DNA of 46,249 nt from Deltaproteobacteria bacterium (GTDB taxonomy: Bacteria; Desulfobacterota; DSM-4660; Desulfatiglandales; Desulfatiglandaceae). Below the pieces are notes generated by a model. That model searched no databases. It worked only from the letters and a program-made list of their open reading frames with translations, and had not been told where the DNA came from. The position numbers were made by a program, and so were the translations under genes. The stretch's first letter is position 1. Every line of letters starts with the position of its first letter. This document shows positions 44,888 through 46,249 of the stretch, one piece after another. The DNA lies in NCBI GenBank assembly GCA_016927455.1, contig JAFGMQ010000112.1, positions 1 through 46,249 on the forward strand, given 5' to 3'.

Positions 44888-46249
44888 ATGAGCAAAGTGC
44901 AATCCATAAAAATAGAAGATATTGTTCTGGACAGCAGTATCTATCCCAGAAACAGCATTGATCACAAGAGAGTGTCCATGTTTGAGGAAAACATGAGGGA
45001 TGGCTTTGAATTCGATCCCATCCATCTTCAGGAACATCCGGATGAACCGGGCAAATACCGCATCCTGGACGGCGCGCACCGGTTTAAAGCATACAAAGGT
45101 ATTGGGGATAAAGAGGTTAAGGCAGAAATAATAAATCTCAATGGAGAAGATCCACTGCTCTATGCCGCAAGTATGGCCATAGGCCCCAGAGAGCTTAAGG
45201 ATGACGAGGCAAGAGAGATTGCCCGAAGGGCTTATCAAAACAACCCGAGAATATCATCCGCAAAAGTTGGAAAAGCTGTCGGGCGTTCAAGGCAGGCAGT
45301 GGACAGCTATATCTCGGATCTTAGAGCGAAAGCACAAATGAAGCTTGATTTAATGTTATTCAAGATGAAGAGACTTGGGGTGCCTCAGGAAAAAATATCA
45401 GAACGGTTAGGTGTCCACCTAAAGACAATTTATAATCATATATCGGCAAAAATGCCAGCGATAGCAAAATTGCCGGTTTCCGATTTAAAAAAAGGATTTA
45501 CAATCTCCCAGGTAGCTGAAAAGCATGACTGGCCTGAGTCTATGGTCTGGTCTGTTTCTCTGGATGGTAAAAATGATCCTTGCCGATTTCGTGATTTGCA
45601 GTGGGGGATCCGAACCTGGGATAACTGGTACTGGACAGATTGCGATAAGAGATTCGGCGACGAATGGCCAGGAAGAATTCCTGCCCAGCTCATAGCACAT
45701 ATACTTTATTACTTCTCAAAACCCGGTGACCTGGTTATTGATCCCATGGCCGGCGGCGGGGTTGTGCCGGATACATGCCTTGCCTTCAACCGAAGATGCT
45801 GGAGCTTTGATATGGTGGATAGAATTGATGAAAGACCGGAGATAGAGCCCTATTTCTGGGATATCAATAACCTTAAATGGCCTGTCAATGGAAAGACAAA
45901 GCCGGATCTTATTATCTTTGACCCTCCCTATTTCAGTAAAAAGGCAAAGGAATATGAAGAAGAGAGCATATCGAACCTCTCAAGGGAAGAATACCTGGAT
46001 TTTCTTGAAAGGTTTTTCAGGCTAGCAGGCGAGAACAGTAAAAAAGGGACAAGGATTGTTATGATAAATGCTGACTGGAGAGATTTTCAGGGAACTCCGG
46101 CCCTTGAGGAGAATGAAGAAGAAGCCATCCTGATAATTGATTACGGCATTTTAATGCGAAATGCAGGGTGGGCAGTTTCACATGTTATGCAGGCGCCAAT
46201 GTCGTCCGAGAGGTTTCAGGCCGGTACTGTTTCAGCAATGCAAAATAAA
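44888..46249 (+). CDS. ParB-N/HTH/DNA methyltransferase fusion (3' partial)
   Basis: The frame is open for 454 codons to the window edge, without a stop. The N-terminus is a ParB/sulfiredoxin-like domain (about 5-95: SSIYPRNSIDHKR, then YRILDGAHRFKAYKG). One or two helix-turn-helix segments follow (about 115-145, SAKVGKAVGRSRQAVDSYIS; and about 160-185, ISERLGVHLKTIYNHIS). From about residue 215 comes an amino-methyltransferase: DLQWGIRTWDNWYW, SAM motif DPMAGGG and catalytic DPPY (about 348-351), in the N6-adenine/N4-cytosine class. Such fusions are typical of mobile or plasmid-like segments and orphan methylases. No restriction enzyme is visible. Its target sequence cannot be read. It begins a new transcription unit, with GGAAGG before the ATG. 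Confidence 0.87.
   Translation, partial: MSKVQSIKIEDIVLDSSIYPRNSIDHKRVSMFEENMRDGFEFDPIHLQEHPDEPGKYRILDGAHRFKAYKGIGDKEVKAEIINLNGEDPLLYAASMAIGPRELKDDEAREIARRAYQNNPRISSAKVGKAVGRSRQAVDSYISDLRAKAQMKLDLMLFKMKRLGVPQEKISERLGVHLKTIYNHISAKMPAIAKLPVSDLKKGFTISQVAEKHDWPESMVWSVSLDGKNDPCRFRDLQWGIRTWDNWYWTDCDKRFGDEWPGRIPAQLIAHILYYFSKPGDLVIDPMAGGGVVPDTCLAFNRRCWSFDMVDRIDERPEIEPYFWDINNLKWPVNGKTKPDLIIFDPPYFSKKAKEYEEESISNLSREEYLDFLERFFRLAGENSKKGTRIVMINADWRDFQGTPALEENEEEAILIIDYGILMRNAGWAVSHVMQAPMSSERFQAGTVSAMQNK

Overview
The window reads as chromosome of a diderm (Gram-negative) bacterium. It carries an outer-membrane TolC-type channel, periplasmic adaptors and lipoproteins. The kinase catalytic loop (HRDIGPHN) resembles the HRD(V/I)SPxN form common in delta-lineage bacteria, and LEPR-XLL giant proteins are frequent in Desulfobacterota, Planctomycetes and some Proteobacteria. 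A Desulfobacterota-like host is my best guess, with moderate confidence. Every gene I can support lies on the + strand.

Layout. (1) 1-3706: the end of a membrane-anchored Ser/Thr kinase with C-terminal TPRs, a LysM lipoprotein and an exported pentapeptide-repeat protein, in a tight operon. (2) 3840-7338: a metabolic/housekeeping group made of a class II aldolase, a YhaM-type OB-fold/HD nuclease overlapping it, and moaA. (3) 7339-7820: an AT-rich gap with possible regulatory repeats. (4) 7821-37673: a TolC-family channel, one uninterrupted 9,236-codon gene for a giant repeat adhesin (LEPR-XLL motif, DUF4347, LktA-like beta repeats, GSW repeats, RTX-like repeats, and a 9-residue YPDG repeat resembling the eukaryotic CPAP G-box), and a small DUF3467 protein, closed by a Rho-independent terminator. 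(5) 37744-44610: a second tight operon encoding a GAF-GAF-TM-HlyD fusion, a PqqD/M50 metalloprotease/HlyD fusion, a shortened SecA-like ATPase and a third periplasmic adaptor, closed by a hairpin terminator. (6) 44517-46249: a gap with nested inverted repeats, then a ParB-N/HTH/DNA methyltransferase fusion that runs off the window.

How it may work together. Sections 4 and 5 look like one dedicated export system for a single huge surface protein. It has an outer-membrane channel and three adaptor-type proteins, but no ABC exporter ATPase, no TpsB pore and no RND pump. The only energy-coupling candidate is the SecA-like ATPase, which keeps its nucleotide-binding motifs but ends before the helical wing, two-helix finger and C-tail of housekeeping SecA. 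The multi-pass M50 protein carries a PqqD-type (RRE-like) domain and an intact HExxH site, so it could both recognise and cut the LEPR-XLL leader. This functional model is inference; the gene content and motifs are read directly from the sequence. I regard it as the most interesting, and possibly undescribed, system in the window.
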